DNA of 64,000 bases from Conchocele bisecta (GCA_029237695.1 CM055271.1:36018462-36082461); one strand, 5' to 3'; counted from the stretch's first letter, positions 41,700-53,806 are shown. Program-made: numbers and translations. The notes: generated from the sequence alone by a model not told the origin.

Positions 41700-44600
41700 A
41701 AAGAAAAATAAGCACAAAAGCAGAGATTTATTATAGCACCCGCAACTAGCTCAACTGAAGATGAAATCTTATTTTGGTATTTTTGTTATATAAATTAAGC
41801 TTGTGAAATGATAAATTCTTCCCAAATTGTTGTAAAGTTTTCAAATTTGTTGTCCATTATTGCTGCCTTCCTGGATGTTTCATACATTAGTTGAATTCGA
41901 TGCTTCAGTACGCTGAGACTTGGAACTACTTTTGAACATCGGCAATAATAGAGATAGTATTTAGTTTCTAAATAGTATTAATTGTTTGAAGATACTTATT
42001 GTTTTTTCGTAAATCCCAAAGATGAATGATTTTTCGTTAATTGTAATAGTTATATCTTTTGTCGCTAACCATTCTTGAAGTTCCCTAAATATGCTTTTTG
42101 TAGCCTCACAATCCCAAAACAAATGTTTTATTGTTTCCGAAAACTTTTTACAGAATGTACATAATGGACTACTTGCAATTTTAAACTTATTTAGGAAATC
42201 ATTTGTGGCCAGAATATTGTGGTTTATTTGGTACTGGAACCATTTTCGAGTTGTGTCTTTTGTTATGATATGCGGCCATAAATATATTTTCTTCCATGTT
42301 TCATTGTTAAAATTATAGGTGGAGTTCCATTTAATTTTACCAGCTGGAGTTTCAGAATTGGAGTTTAATGCGAGATACATGTCTTTTGTCCCGGTTTTGT
42401 TTTTTAGGTATATTTTTAGTTTGTATGGAGTAAATGGCATTTCTAACTTTTTTTCGATATTGTTAAGTTTCAAGCTTTTACCCCAATCTTTTATTGCTTT
42501 GACAAGACCATAATATTGAAGAAAGTTTATATTTATGTTGAAATTGTTTTTAAGTTGATTTTTAGAGGAAAATGTTCCATCAATTTTGATAATGTCATTT
42601 ATAAAACATATTCCCTTATCAAACCATGCCTTATTGAAGAAGGTTGTCCCACATTTTATGTCCTTATTAAAAAATAATGGGCTAGAAAGAAATGCATCCA
42701 TGTTTATTGGCTTAGGCTTATTTTGTAATTTTAGATGAGCTTTTAGAACATCCCGCCAAAAAAGGTTTGAAATGTTTCCTATTTTGTGTTCGATGTACAT
42801 ATCTCCCAATTTAAAAATATTATCTGTATCAATTTCTGTATTTAAAATGTTTATAAATTTATATTTGTTGCACACTATTCTTCTTACCCATGTTGTTTTT
42901 AAAGATGATATATAGTCCTCAATATTTGGCATTTTTAATCCGCCATCCTCATATTTTTTGCATGTGATAGTGCCTTTTACTCGTGATTTACCTTGCCATA
43001 AAAATTATGCATAATGCTGCTAATATCTTTAATACATCTTTGACTGGGGTTAGGAAAGGATATAAACAGGTGATTTAAAGATGGGAGAAGAAGAGACTTT
43101 ATGACTGTGATTCGGCCTAATGGTGTTAAGTACCTTTTGTTCCAGCTGTTGATTTTTTCTTTTATGATCTTCATTTTTTCCGAGAAATTTATGTCCACAA
43201 TTTTCTCTAAATCTGTATCAAAAGTAATTCCAAGCAATTTAAATCTGTTACTTCCCCACTTTAGTTTCCATTTTGTTTTAATTGAGTCTTGGCTAAATTT
43301 TTTTGCCCCAATCCAAATAACTTGTGTTTTATCAAAATTAACTTTAAGTCCTGACATATGGGCATACATTTCCAGTTCATTAAGTGTTTCATTTAGTGAT
43401 TCACTTGATCCATCCAAGAAGGCACTAGTGTCATCTGCAAACTGTGTTAGTTTATATTCTGTTCCATTTATTTTAATTCCTTTAATTTTATGATTTTTGC
43501 GTATTCTGATTGCAAGTATTTCTGCGCATAAGATAAATATGTACGGTGAGAGTGGGTCCCCCTGACGACAGCCTCGATGTATTGAAAAAAAGGTGAGAGG
43601 TTACAATGTTGATTAACTGATAGTTGAGCATTTTTGTAGAATAATGTAATCCATTGCCTAATATTTGGTCCGAATTTAAAGTAGCGAAGTACTTTATGAA
43701 TAAAGTTCCACGATATAGAGTCAAATGCTTTCTCAAAGTCTATAAGAAGAAGAAGTCCTGAGATATCATTTTTTTTATATATATTGCATAATGTCGTATA
43801 CCTGCCTAGTGTTTTCCCCCATGTATCTTCCTGAAATAAATCCTGTTTGGTCCCCATTTATTAATTTGTCTAATACTGTTTTTATTCTATTTTCGATAGA
43901 TGCTGATGCCATTTTGTAAATTGTGTTTAATAATGAAATAGGTCTATAATTTTTTAGAAAATTTCGAGATTTATTTTCTTTTGGGATTAGTGTTATTATA
44001 CCCTGCCGTTGAGTTATAGATAGTTCACCCTTCTGATAGCTATAATTTATTGCCCTACAAATGAAATCACCCAGTTTATGCCAAAACATTTTATAAAATT
44101 CGCATGCAAATCCGCTTGTACCTGGGCTACGGTTGTTCGTCATGTTTTTTAGTGCAAAGGCTAGTTCAGTTTTTGTGATTAATCCTTCTAGTTTTTCTGA
44201 TTCTGCTTCATTTAATTTTGGTACATGCGCATTTTCCAAAAAATATCCAAATCTAATTCTTTATAAGTATCTGTGTCTTTATTGCTATACAGTTTGGTGT
44301 AAAATAGCTCTGTTTCTTTTAATATCTCTGACTGGTTTGTAATTATTTTTCCATTTTCTGTTTCAAGTTTTGGTATTGTTTTACTTATAAAGTTATGAGA
44401 TTCCAGTGCACAGAAATATTGTGTTGGTTTTTCTCCTTCATTTATATTTAGAGCCCTTGATCGAATAACTGAACCATTTACTTTAATTTTAAGAATTTCC
44501 TGGAGTTCTAATTTTAAAATTTCAATTTTATTCATGTCTTCTTTCTTTAATTGTTTTTCCATGTCTAATATTTGTTCTGTTAATGATTTTTCTTTTTGAT

Positions 44601-45600
44601 TGGTTTCTTTTTTTATAAAGGAAGAATAAGAAATAGATTTTCCACGTAGTTCCATCATAAGTGTTTCTAGAAAAAGTTGATCGTTAATTGTGAATTGCAA
44701 TTCGTTGTTTGGTATTTCATGCAAGTTTTCTCGGTTATATATTGGAATAGCATATTGATTTTTTATTTCTTCTATTTTTTCATTAATCATGTTTATGTAA
44801 TTTATGTCTTTCAGCATTGAATTATTATGTTTCCATAGTGGTTTTCCCTTTATAAAATTGTTGAAACATAAACTTAACAATACAGGTGAATGATCAGATC
44901 TGTAGCTATTTTCAATGATGCAGCTTTTAATTGAAGGTAAAGTATTTTCAGTAGATGAGGAAGAAATCTAGTCTTGCTTGCTGAAAAGGCTGTCGTCGTC
45001 TCCATGTGAACCTTCTCATTAGGGGGTGATTTTCTCTAAAAGGGTCGATTAAATATTTTTCTTGAATAATTTCTAATAATTTTTCTCTAGATTTTTTATT
45101 ATTTATATTTTTATAGTTATGATAGTCTAACTCTGGGTCCAAAACAAGGTTAAAATCTCCGCATAAAATATATTTATCGTTATTCATTTCATCAATTTCT
45201 TTTGATATGTTCTGAAAAAAGGGGATCATCTGAGTTTGGTCCATACAGGCATACAAGTGTAAATTTATTATTTTCAATACTGATGTCTAGTAGAATGAAG
45301 TTACCATTGGGATCGCATTTTGACTGGTGTACTTTATAGTCTAAATTACCATTGAATAATATTGCTACTCCCCTTGCATTAGATCGAAATGAACTGAAAT
45401 AACAATCATTACCCCACCTAGTCCGTACAAATTTTTCGTCTTCCCCTGGAGTGAAGTGGGTATCTTGCAAACAGTATATGTGATATTTTTTTATCTTTTA
45501 AATATTGAAAAAGATCAGTGCGTTTGGGAAGTTGACCTATTCCTTGACAATTTAATGACAATATTTTATTTCACTCATTGCCTATTTAGGGTGGGTTTTT
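41700..45600 (-). mobile_element. L1/Tx1-like non-LTR retrotransposon, nearly full ORF2 with many frameshifts
   Basis: Read 3' to 5' on the plus strand, the order is an endonuclease, a reverse transcriptase and a C-terminal zinc knuckle. The endonuclease starts near 45570 (SLNCQGIGQLPKRTD), then QDTHFTPGE (45470) and GDFNLVLDPELD (about 45160). The RT fingers and palm follow: NNRSPGTSGFACEFYKMFW, NYRPISLLNTIYKM, LLLIDFEKAFDSISW, and FADDT at 43441-43427. The knuckle is CTFCKKFSETIKHLFWDC near 42130; the frame ends at TAA 41797-41795. Frames change near 45480, 45230, 44930, 44220, 43780, 43500 and 42950, so it is dead. No ORF1 was recognised. Word choice (LKVNFDKTQVIWIGAKKF) resembles L1/Tx1-type ORF2 proteins reported from molluscs and fish. 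Confidence 0.85.
41961..42932 (-). pseudogene. LINE ORF2 C-terminal segment (longest intact piece)
   Basis: About 323 codons open in the dead element, from MPNIEDYISSLKTTWVRRI to the stop at 41961. It covers the connection domain and the C-x2-C...H-x4-C knuckle. Past its stop, another frame continues YCRCSKVVPSLSVLKHRIQL to 41797, the usual ORF2 tail. Whether the 41961 stop is a mutation or a frameshift cannot be told by eye. Confidence 0.8.
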
Positions 45601-45891
45601 TCTTACCATATTCAACTCCAACAGAGCCTGCGGGTCGTAAAACACCTAATAGGGGAATGCACAAAGGGTGAACAAAAAAAAGCTGTGCATATCTAATCTA
45701 CTGAGGGAGGGGTGCTTTAAATGTTCTAGAAGCTGATATTTCTTTATAATATGGAGAATAAACTTGTATTTTTGGGTAGGTCTACTGACAAGTTGAAGAC
45801 CAGAAAGAAAATTTAAAATAAATTATGTTAATAATGAAACTAATCTGCTGAAACGCAAACATAAATTCATCATAGACTAAGGGGGACAACC
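45601..45891. other. Spacer, nothing seen
   Basis: No element or gene recognised upstream (on the minus strand) of the LINE endonuclease start. Confidence 0.3.
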
Positions 45892-46037
45892 TTAACACTT
45901 TCAATACACGTATAGTGGCAAACAGTGTAGATCCAGATGAGCCGGCTCGTGACAAGCCGTCTCCTCAGGATCCGTACCTTCTGAAAGTAAGTTTCATCTC
46001 ACAGTCTATTCCAGTTACTTGGAGTTGAGAGGGTTAA
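45892..46037. repeat. pB2 MITE with internal deletion
   Basis: TTAACACTTTCAATACACG...GAGCCGGCTCGTGACAAGCCG...GTTACTTGGAGTTGAGAGGGTTAA. TTAA both sides; the AAATGGACTAG segment is missing. Confidence 0.75.
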
Positions 46038-47096
46038 CATATATAACAGACAGAATAACCACCTGTGTGCCCCATTCTCTTTTTACTGCTAGTCAGGAAT
46101 ATATTTTCTTTCTACATGTACCGGTACTGACATAAAGTAAACAATTATCATTTGTGTTGGTCAATGGGAGACAACTGCTCTGACAAATGGAAAATACAAA
46201 ACAAACAGCAGACAAAAAATATAATCCAGCATTGTAAGGGTTAATTGTTGATAGGCGGGAACAGAGTGTTGTCGTTTGTTGATTTTCAGTTCTGATCTAT
46301 ATCCTTTTACTACAAACATGTTACTGACACATGAGAACCGCCTCCAATGGATACAATTCCCATATGCTGCCAGGGCATGCTCTCGTCCAGAACAAAACCG
46401 AAAATCAACAATATACTGTGCAGATTTGTAAGGCTTACGAGGCTGACAAAATGTTATTCAGACGGCCAAAGGAACAACTGATGTGGGGCGATCACTATAT
46501 CCCCGGACTGATTTGTTTGAGGATGAACATAAATTAATTCCCTCATATCATACAAAAGGCGAGGATATTGTGAAATATGTTCATAGTAGACTTCTCATAT
46601 AGCGCATGAGAGTCACTTACCGACTGGTAACAGTCGTTATCTCGTGTCGGGCATGTACATGCAATTATTTGTTTCCTTGCACGAAAGCGAAATATAGCAA
46701 GGATAACAGTTTGCATGATGTCAAGAAATGTTTGAATTGGGTGCCCTGACATGTTTAACATACCATATTAATTCCAACAGTCGCCCCCTCTAATAGTAAT
46801 GTCTGTCCTATAGTCTCAGTCAATTTCTTCATTTTCCCATAGTAGTCATTCAAGAATGATTTTTTTTGTGTTTTTATGCAAGTAGTATGCCAAAACAAAT
46901 AATTTAGAAAAATGCATAGCTCCGGGGGCGTTTATTAGAATAAATACGGGTACATTTGTTTTGTGCGGTTAAAAATTATAATAGGTAGATTGCCCTACAG
47001 GCATCATCACAATACAGTCTAAATAGTTCACTCAACTTCGTGTATGTTTGCATGTCAGTGTTTGTTCTTCCATTCAGCATGTAGCTGATCAATAAC
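46038..47096. other. Intergenic, no gene seen
   Basis: 46160-46260 has CAAACAGCAGACAAAAAAT...TTGTAAGGGTTAATTG, a decayed pB1 right end. A 68-codon frame at 46331-46537 has no motif. Confidence 0.4.
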
Positions 47097-47345
47097 TCAA
47101 CCCTAAGACCGCTACGCACAGCAATTGTCGTCTGCTGTTGCTTCTATATGTTGCCTTATTTCTCAATAAAAACATGCTTTTTACAGGACTTCAGAATCAT
47201 TTCCAATGGAAATTTTTCTCAAGTGCTGTCAAAGCATGTTGTAAACTATTCTAAAGTGCTGTCAAAGCATGTCTTTGATGATTAAAATGGAAAATATAAA
47301 ATAAACAGCAGACAACAACAAATTAAGATAGCGGTGTAAGGGTTA
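47097..47345. repeat. pB1 MITE, inverse orientation
   Basis: TCAACCCTAAGACCGCTACG...GTCGTCTGCTGTTGCTTCTA...AAAACATGCTTTTTACAGGAC...GATAGCGGTGTAAGGGTTAG. Both TTAA flanks have one change. Confidence 0.75.
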
Positions 47346-48092
47346 GTATTACATGGATTCACTAATCTGAAATAACTGGGAAATAACTGGGAACATGAAA
47401 AGCATATGTGGCATGTCATGAGAAAAGGGGTCCAAATAGTGCTGGATCCAGTGTAGCCACAGATCAACCAGCCTATATGTATTGTCGAATCTTTGTCTGC
47501 ACTCTTGTAAGTTGTATAGTTGGTCAGTGTACCTTGCAGATGTTATTGTCAATTGCAATCTCTATTAAATTACAAGGGTAGGCTGATAGATCATGGGCCA
47601 CACTGGAGAAACCACCACTTGTCCCATTTTGTGAAGGCATGTGATACCAAGGTGTAAACTCACCATATTCTTGGTTTTGTACAATCTATTCTATTAATGT
47701 CCATTGTTTACACCAGTGTATAATCCATGTCATACGATTCAACAAGTTCATGGTCCATGTGTGTAGTGTTGGCCTGCTAAGTTTTTTTGATATTGTATAT
47801 ATTCCACATTCAGTTCTTGGAAAATAATTTGTCACAAAAAACACATATTTATGCAAGCATGTTCCAATGCATATTATACAGAATATTGAGTGCTTGCTTC
47901 GTATACGTACACGTTAGATATCAAACAAAAATAATAATGAGAAATGTGTCAATGGGACACGTATAATCCCACTGGCAGCATGCGTATATGGATGTTATTG
48001 ATAGGCTGTTATAACTCCTTTAATGTTAAATGGAAATTCAAAATTTTCACTGAATACTAGCCAACGGTAGTCGGTAAGTAGATGTGTAAGTC
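47346..48092. other. Intergenic, no gene seen
   Basis: Single-copy-looking AT-rich DNA. Confidence 0.35.
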
Positions 48093-48219
48093 AGTTACTG
48101 CCCTAATCGAGGTGTTCATGTGTTTGAACAACCTACATGTGCCCATGGAACACGAGCGGTGTTCCATGGGCACATGTAGGTTGTTCAAACACATGAACAC
48201 CTCGATTAGGGCAGTAACT
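48093..48219. repeat. Snap-back palindrome
   Basis: AGTTACTGCCCTAATCGAGG...CCATGGAACACGAGCGGTGTTCCATGG...CCTCGATTAGGGCAGTAACT. Arms of ~58 bp, nearly perfect. No clear target duplication, unlike 36549-36689. Confidence 0.8.
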
Positions 48220-48274
48220 ATTACATACATGTACTTTTGTACATACTGTACAAATTAATGTAGATATGAACAGG

Positions 48275-48475
48275 TTGTATGGTTGCGTGGGTGGTTGGTC
48301 GGTAGCACGTGTCTTGGAGTAGTTGTATGTCTGTTTTACAGTGGCACCTCTCTAAACCGGACACCCTGGGGACCTCCCAGGTTAAAACGGGACCAAACCC
48401 GTTTGCCCGGCCTTCCACCATAGCGGTTGGTATGCCGTTAAACACAAATAAACAAACAAACAAACAAAACATGTT
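48275..48475 (+). repeat. Fam-C hybrid carrying a pogo-like end
   Basis: GTGGGTGGTTGGTCGGTAGC, then ACAGTGGCACCTCTCTAAAC + CGGACACCCTGGGGACC (pogo-like), then AGGTTAAAACGGGACCAAAC...GCCGTTAAACACAAATAAAC + AAAC tail. The Fam-C centre has been replaced or deleted. Confidence 0.6.
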
Positions 48476-48599
48476 GTCGTCATTTAAAGCGGGTGTATCG
48501 AAAACATGACTTCATGTATGTGAAACTTTCATCAAATCTTCAAATCTTGTTGAAACGGCCGGAAGTTCGCTTCTGTCAGATTACAGTCCATTTAATATT

Positions 48600-48800
48600 T
48601 GTTCGTGGCTGTGACTTGAGAAACGGGGCTTATGCGTTATGCAACCAGTGTAGCCCCAGAACAGCCTGCGCATCCGCGCTGTCTGATCTGGGCCTGCACT
48701 GTTCACCATTCCATTCCGTGGGTGGTTGGTCGGGTGAACGCGATGGTGTAAATTAACGGTGGTGTTCCTCCTCATAGGCATCCGCGCTGTCTGATATGGG
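48600..48800. repeat. Fam-J hairpin plus Fam-C 5' fragment
   Basis: AACCAGTGTAGCCCCAGAAC + AGCCTGCGCATCCGCGCTGTCTG (Fam-J), then GTGGGTGGTTGGTCGGGTGA (Fam-C start, second subfamily), then CATCCGCGCTGTCTGATATG (Fam-J again). Confidence 0.55.
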
Positions 48801-49375
48801 CATGCACTGTTCACCATTAAATTACTGGAAGAAGGGGGAGGGTTCCCGAGTTGCAACCACCAGTTTGAGTATACATTTAAATGCCGTAAATCACAGGAAA
48901 GTGCATTTCAAAAATAGGACAACCCCCTACTAGTTGCGAACGGTAACTCTTGCAATTACTCACCCCCCCCCCCGTTACCCAAATGCTGGATCCGCCCCTG
49001 GTATGGGTTATGCGATCAGTGGAGCCCCAGATACGGACGGTCGCTTTTGATAGATTATGGTCCAGTTGACATTATTTGTACAGGTTATCATAGTGGGTGC
49101 AAGGTCCTATAGGCCCGAGTGGGCAACCAGGTATATACTTATGAGACACACCATGTGATTTTGGACATCTGCGTAATTTCATGAAATACGTTTACAAAAT
49201 TTACAATATTTTCCGTAAATGGTGCTCAAAAGCTGACAATAATTTCAGAGTACATGCGGAATATAATTTTTGAAAGTTATAATTTGAAATTTGTGTCATT
49301 TATGGAAAATTTGTTAAATTTGTAAATGTATTTCATGCAATAACGCAGCTGTCAGAAGGTACACATCGCATGGCT
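48801..49375. other. Intergenic, nothing clear
   Basis: 49150-49345 has inverted ATTTCATGAAATACGTTTACAAAATTT / AATTTGTAAATGTATTTCATG arms flanking GATTTTGGACATCTGCG, a weak ~200-bp inverted repeat. Confidence 0.4.
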
Positions 49376-49379
49376 GGTC

Positions 49380-50060
49380 TCATATGTGGTTGTGACTGGA
49401 GAAATGGTGATCATGTCATTTGTGACCAGTGTAGCTCCTGATCAAATAGCACACTCTTTATAACTGTTTATATTGCCATGAAAAGCGTTTCGAATGTTAT
49501 CTGGTGCAGAATATCGCCTTACAACACAACTACCCGCGTTAATGTTGCCCAGTATAATTATCATCGTTTCTCAACATCTATTGACAATGCCCAATCGCAA
49601 TTTCATTGGATGAGCCCGAGTTGTAGCACGGTTCAGGCTCAGCCGATCAAGCGGCTAGATTTCAAACGCAGTATTCCAAGTATTTTGACATAAAGTAACT
49701 GACAATATTTAATATGGGTGAGACTGGAGAAATCGGGCTTATGTATTTTGCGGGCAGTGTAGATCCAGATCAGTCTGCGCATCCGCACAGTTTGATCAGG
49801 ATCTGCACTGTTCGCCCTGACATCAATGAAACGCACGTCCTGCTCAAGCTTCTAATTAGCAAACTATATCGTTTTCAGCTATATGAGTGTTATTTGATCA
49901 AGAGCTATGTATCATGACGGAAGCACTAAACACTCAACACTGAAATGTGGCTGTGACTAAATACCAATGTAGATCCAGATCAGCCTGTGCATCCGCACAG
50001 TCTGATCAGGATCTGCACTGTTCGCCCTTACTGTTCGCCCAGCTATATAAGTGCTATTTG
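49380..50060. repeat. Cluster of Fam-J copies with a Fam-N copy
   Basis: Fam-J: 49385-49445 (GTGACTGGAGAAATGG...), 49725-49815 (GTAGATCCAGATCAGTCTGC, TTTGATCAGGATCTGCACTG) and 49940-50035 (same words). Fam-N: 49530-49715 (CAATTTCATTGGATGAGCCC...GTAGCACGGTTCAGGCTCAG). Confidence 0.6.
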
Positions 50061-50188
50061 ATCAAGAGCTACACTTTTCACAAATCCCATAAGCTCCATT
50101 TCATTAAGTCACGGCCCCTAATATTGGAAAGATTGGAACAGGCCGTAGTGTACTTGCAATCAAATACATGGGGTATATGCTTGCATAA

Positions 50189-53107
50189 TTAACCCTTTCA
50201 ACACCACAAGCCTGTATAGTGGTATTGGCAAACAGTGTAGATCCAGATGAGCCGGCTCGTGACGAGCCGTCTCATCAGGATCTACACTTTTTGCAAGTAA
50301 TTTTCTTATATTTAAGAACAAATTAGCTCGCCTGCACGAAGTGCATAAGAGCTTATGGCATACCCCCGGCGTCGTCGCGTCGTCGGCGTCGTCGGCGTCA
50401 GCGTCGGCGTCGTCCACAAACTTAACGTTGGGTAACTTCTGTTTCCTTTCATGGAACACGTTCTTATTTCATACATGCATTCCTCAGATGACCTTCTATC
50501 ATGCTGTAGCAAATCCATGACCCACCACCCAACCCTTACCCCAAGGTCAAGGTCACAAACTTAACATGGGGTAAATTTATTATAACATCTGTTTCCTTTC
50601 ATGCAACGCCTTGATATTTCATACATGCATTCCTCAGATGACCCTCTATCCAATCACAAACTTAGCACATTCATAAACTTAACGTTGGGGTAAATTTCTT
50701 ATAACATCTGTTTCCTTTCATGGAACACCTTGATATTTCATACATGCATTCCTCAGATGACACACTATCATGCTGTAGCAAATTCATGACCCACCACCCA
50801 GCCCTTACCCCAAGGTCAAGGTCACAAACTTAGCACATTCATAAACTTAACGTTGGGGTAAATTTATTATAACATCTGTTTCCTTTCATGGAACGCCTTG
50901 ATATTTCATACATGCATTCCTCAGATGACCCTCTATCACGCTGTAGCACTTCCACGAACCACCACCCAACCCTTACCCCAAGGTCAATGTCACAAACTTA
51001 GCATGTTCATACACTTAACGTTGGGGTAAATGTTGTATAACTTCTGTTTATTTACAGGGAATGCCTTCATATTTTATACATGCATTCATCTGCTGACCCT
51101 CTATCATGCTGTAGCAAATCCACGATCCACCACCCAACCCTTACCCCAAGGTCAAGGTCACAAACTTAGCATGTTCATAAACTTAACGTTGGGGTAAATG
51201 TTGTGTGACTTCTGTTTATTTACAGGGAACGCCTTCATATTTCATACATGGATTCATCTGATGATACTCTATCGTGCTGTTGCAAATCCATGACCCACTG
51301 CCCATCCCTTACCCCAAGGTCAAGGTCACAAACTTAGCACATTCATAAACTTAACGTTGGGGTAAATGTTGTGTAACTTCTGTTTATTTACAGGGAATAC
51401 CTTCATATTTCAGACATGCATTCATCTGATGAAACTATCGTACTATAGCAAATCCATGACCCACATCCCACCCCTTTCCCCAAGGTCAAGGTCACACACT
51501 TAGCACATTCATAAACTTAAATGTCTTATAACATCTGTTTTCTGTCATGGAACGCCTTGATATTTCATACATGCATTCCTCAGATGACCCTCTATCAAGC
51601 TGTAGCAAATCCACGACTCACCACCCAACCCTTACCCCAAGGTCAAGGTCACAAACCTAGCAAATTCATAAACTTAACGTTGGGGTAAATGTTGTGTAAC
51701 TTCTGTTTATTTACAGGGCTTACCTTCATATTTCATACATGCATTCATCTGATGAAAGTCTATCGTACTATAGCAAATCCATGACCCACCCCTTTCCCCA
51801 AGGTCAAGGTCATAAACTTAGCACATTCATAAACTTAAAAATAACGTTGGGGTAAATGTCTTATAACATCGTTTTACTTTATGGAACGCCTTGGAGTTCA
51901 TACATGCATTCATCTGATGATACCTCTATTTGTGCTATAGCAAAATCCATGACCCACCTTAACCCAAGGTCAAGGTCAAAAATTTGCACATTTCCATATA
52001 GCTTAAAGTTGGGGTAAATTTCTTATAACATCTGTTTCCTTTCATGGAACGCCTTGATATTTCATACATGCATTCATCTGATGATACTCTATTGTGCTAT
52101 AGCAAATCCATGACCCACCCCTTACCCCAAGGTCAAGGTCAAAAACTTAGCACATTCATAAACTTAACGTTGGGGTAAATTTCTTATAACATCTGTTTCC
52201 TTTCATGGAACGCCTTGATATTTCATTCATGCATTCATCTGATGAAACTCTATCGTGCTATAGCGAATCCATGACCAACCGCCCACCCCAAATGTCTTAT
52301 AACATCTGTTTCCTTTCATGGAACACCTTGATATTTCATACATGCATTCCTCAGATGTCCCTCTAGCATGCTGTAGCAAATCCACAACCCACCACCCAAC
52401 CCTTACCCCAAGGTCAAGGTCACAAACTTAGCATGTTCATAAACTTAACGTTGGGGTAAATGTTGTTTAACTTCTGTTTCTTTACAGGGAACGCTTTGAT
52501 ATTTCATACATGCATTCATCTGATGATCCTCTATTGTGCTACAGCAAATCCATGACCCCCCCCCCCCACCCTTTTCCCCAAGGTCACAAACTTAGCACAT
52601 TCATACATGCATTACTCATGTGAATAGCTATCATACTGTAGAAAATCACCAACTTAGTGCGTTCATAAACTTAACGTTGGGTTAAATTTTGTTTTACTTC
52701 TGTTTTCAGGGAGCGCATTGATATTTCATACATGCATTCATCTTAATATGCTATATCATGCTATCGCAAATCCACTACCCACCTTCCACCACTGACATCA
52801 ATGTCAAGGTCCACTGCACACCCCTTAACCCAATATAATATAACTTATATAATATTCATTGCACCTCTGACCCCAATGTCAAGGTCCATCGCATGCCCCT
52901 TAACCCAAGGTCAATTATATATAATATTCATGTTTTTTATGCAACTGTGCCAAGTTTGAGTGAAGGCTGCCAACATGCGAGCTTGGTTGTCTTCTGACAA
53001 CTTTTGTTATAAATGGACTAGTCTAAAAATCATATTGTGACGGTTGGATTGGTTGTAAAATTAAAACATGGAAATCTATTTCAGATACTTTGGGGTGAAA
53101 GGGTTAA
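50189..53107. repeat. pB2 MITE split by a 2.7-kb tandem-core element
   Basis: TTAACCCTTTCAACACCACA...CAAGTAATTTTC...TTTAAGAACAAA ends at ~50327. AAATGGACTAGTCTAAAAAT...GGATTGGTTGTAAAATTAAA...GGGGTGAAAGGGTTAA resumes at ~53012. Intact pB2 (19070-19321) is colinear across this gap except for about 14 bp lost at the junction. Confidence 0.8.
50325..53012 (+). mobile_element. Pearl-like tandem-core element, copy 4 (~15 units)
   Basis: Begins TTAGCTCGCCTGCACGAAGT with stem TGCAC-GAA-GTGCA, CTTATGGCATACCC and a (CGTCGG)n stretch at 50366-50413. Then ~15 units of about 160-170 bp: AACTTAACGTTGGGGTAAAT, ATAACATCTGTTTCCTTTCA, TATTTCATACATGCATTC, GCTGTAGCAAATCCATGACC, CCCCAAGGTCAAGGTCACAA. AAGGTCAAGGTCA starts at 50543, 50812, 51148, 51316, 51482, 51639, 51800, 51966, 52129 and 52410, with degraded ones at 50980 and 52577. 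Some units are truncated (50645, 52285, 52595). It ends GGTTGTCTTCTGACAACTTT + TGTTAT. No protein frame. Confidence 0.85.
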
Positions 53108-53394
53108 ATCCGTTTCCATGTATGTTGTAAATACATGTTTAGCTGGCCCATTTAGGGCCTATACGCCGTAGTGCGTTTAATCCAATAGTATCGTGCCGAA
53201 GAGTCAAGTAACTGTGTTACCAGATTACGTTACACAGTGTGTATATGCCGGCTGTCTTCCACGCATACTGGTAAGTGCTGAAAATAAATACATATATATG
53301 AAATGAATATTATATACATTATACGTCTAGTCTATGTCATAGTAGTCATTGTTCTTCTTTTCTAGCGAACCGACACTTTGGCAGTTTAACATGT
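53108..53394. other. Spacer, nothing seen
   Basis: No element or gene recognised. Confidence 0.3.
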
Positions 53395-53612
53395 TTAACC
53401 CTTCCTACGCTGTTGACGGAAATTGCTGTCTGCTGTTTTTCATTTTTGCTTTAATTCTTAACAAAAAAATGGTTTTGACAGCACATGAGAATCGTCTCCA
53501 CTGGTGACGATTCTCATGTGCTGTCAAAACCAGGTTTTTGTCGAGATATATTTAAAATAAAACATTTCCAGCAGACGACAGCATTTAATTCAGAGCAGTA
53601 TTAAAGGGTTAA
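53395..53612. repeat. pB1 variant MITE
   Basis: TTAACCCTTCCTACGCTGTT...CACATGAGAATCGTCTCCAC...CCAGCAGACGAC...GTATTAAAGGGTTAA with TTAA flanks. Confidence 0.8.
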
Positions 53613-53806
53613 TGGATTGTATTGGAGGAAATGTGATGTAGGAAATATGCGTATATGTGTTAGCTTTAGTTTTACACAGCTAGGCTTGTGCAGAGACTTA
53701 TACACACCCGTGGCGTGTAACAATACACCATAATATATAATAGTACATGTACACTACCACCTGCGTTAATACCGTCAATATTTGTCAATTTATTTGCGTT
53801 AATTAG

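Noticed and set aside
42977..43417. Independent host gene on the minus strand
   Set aside because: The frame is the RT thumb/connection part of the LINE (follows FADDT at 43441-43427).
46331..46537. 68-codon open frame MRTASNGYN...
   Set aside because: No homologue I recognise, no start or splice context, length within chance expectation for the region.
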